A stretch of DNA of 56,056 nt from an uncultured Prevotellaceae bacterium (GTDB taxonomy: Bacteria > Bacteroidota > Bacteroidia > Bacteroidales > Bacteroidaceae), in NCBI GenBank assembly GCA_902761905.1, contig CACWMK010000012.1, forward strand, positions 1-56,056, in the 5' to 3' direction. The number at the start of each line of letters is the position of its first letter. The stretch's first letter is position 1. The notes under the pieces are model-generated. The model searched no databases. It was not told where the DNA came from and was given only the letters and a program-made list of their open reading frames with translations. Below, one piece after another: positions 55,980-56,056 of this stretch. Both the position numbers and the translations under genes were made by a program.

Positions 55980-56056
55980 TTACCATAAGGTCAGCTGACC
56001 ATCATCGGAGTCATTCTGAGGACGTTTGGTTTTAACAAATAGCTCGCCTAAGGGCT
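55980..56056 (-). CDS. C-terminal end of an unidentified gene (partial)
   Basis: On the minus strand the last 24 codons (PLGELFVKTKRPQ, then N-D-S-D-D-G-Q-L-T-L-W) end in a TAA at 55980; the frame is open to the window edge. Polar, acidic ending. A 12-base palindrome (GGTCAGCTGACC, 55989-56000) lies within it. Too little is present for a family call; it might also be a chance frame. Confidence 0.4.
   Translation of the reverse strand, partial: PLGELFVKTKRPQNDSDDGQLTLW

Noticed and set aside
55989-56000. Perfect palindrome GGTCAGCTGACC at the window edge
   Set aside because: Short, lies in a possible coding end, and no second copy or neighbouring regulator is seen.

Overview
The window reads as chromosomal DNA of a Prevotella-like member of the Bacteroidales. 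The evidence is: SusC/SusD-type uptake genes, two hybrid two-component regulators, lipoproteins with acidic residues directly after the lipid-anchored cysteine, TAnnTTTG-type -7 promoter boxes (with TTTG at -33) instead of E. coli-type boxes, ATGA-overlapping operons without Shine-Dalgarno sequences, and a smalltalk microprotein next to what looks like an HU-family gene end. No rRNA, tRNA, CRISPR array or intact transposon was seen.

Layout. 1-3450: end of a probable HU-family gene, a smalltalk gene with its terminator, then a cassette of one 45-residue peptide and two fimbrillin-like surface lipoproteins, closed by a second, internally deleted copy of the repeat/smalltalk/terminator block. 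3585-11220: a full-length hybrid two-component regulator carrying a palindromic repeat inside its reading frame, then an ECF sigma / short anti-sigma / STN-containing outer-membrane receptor triad. 11243-16787: a TPR-SpoIIE phosphatase, an unknown lipoprotein, a DUF418 membrane protein and a PAP2 phosphatase. 16791-27357: a fructan (probably levan) utilisation locus with a GH32 remnant, a hybrid regulator that has lost its ATPase domain, SusC, SusD, a DUF4960 lipoprotein and a GH32 lipoprotein. 27466-27624: a probable small RNA almost without cytosine.

27667-37685: two divergent glycosidase operons (GH2, GH29 fucosidase and a sugar mutarotase on one side; an AraC regulator, a second GH2, an outer-membrane barrel and a phosphoesterase lipoprotein on the other) around a shared control region with a 21-bp-spaced direct repeat. 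They fit breakdown of fucosylated galactosides. 37691-41112: a D-2-hydroxyacid dehydrogenase, then pdxS and pdxT behind a regulator that fuses a shortened ThiD/PdxK-like kinase fold to an AraC DNA-binding domain. 41117-47524: a LacI regulator, GH9 glycosidase and outer-membrane receptor operon. 47796-52142: a second TPR-SpoIIE phosphatase downstream of an acetate/succinate CoA-transferase, and a hemolysin III family protein. 52316-55954: four small secreted proteins of unknown role in one probable operon. The last bases hold the end of another gene on the minus strand.

The points most worth checking are the ThiD-like/AraC fusion beside pdxST, the hybrid regulator without an ATPase domain, the cytosine-depleted RNA candidate, the palindromic element translated inside a regulator, the flanking smalltalk duplication, and the unknown secreted operon. 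All functional calls come from reading motifs by eye; no database search was run.
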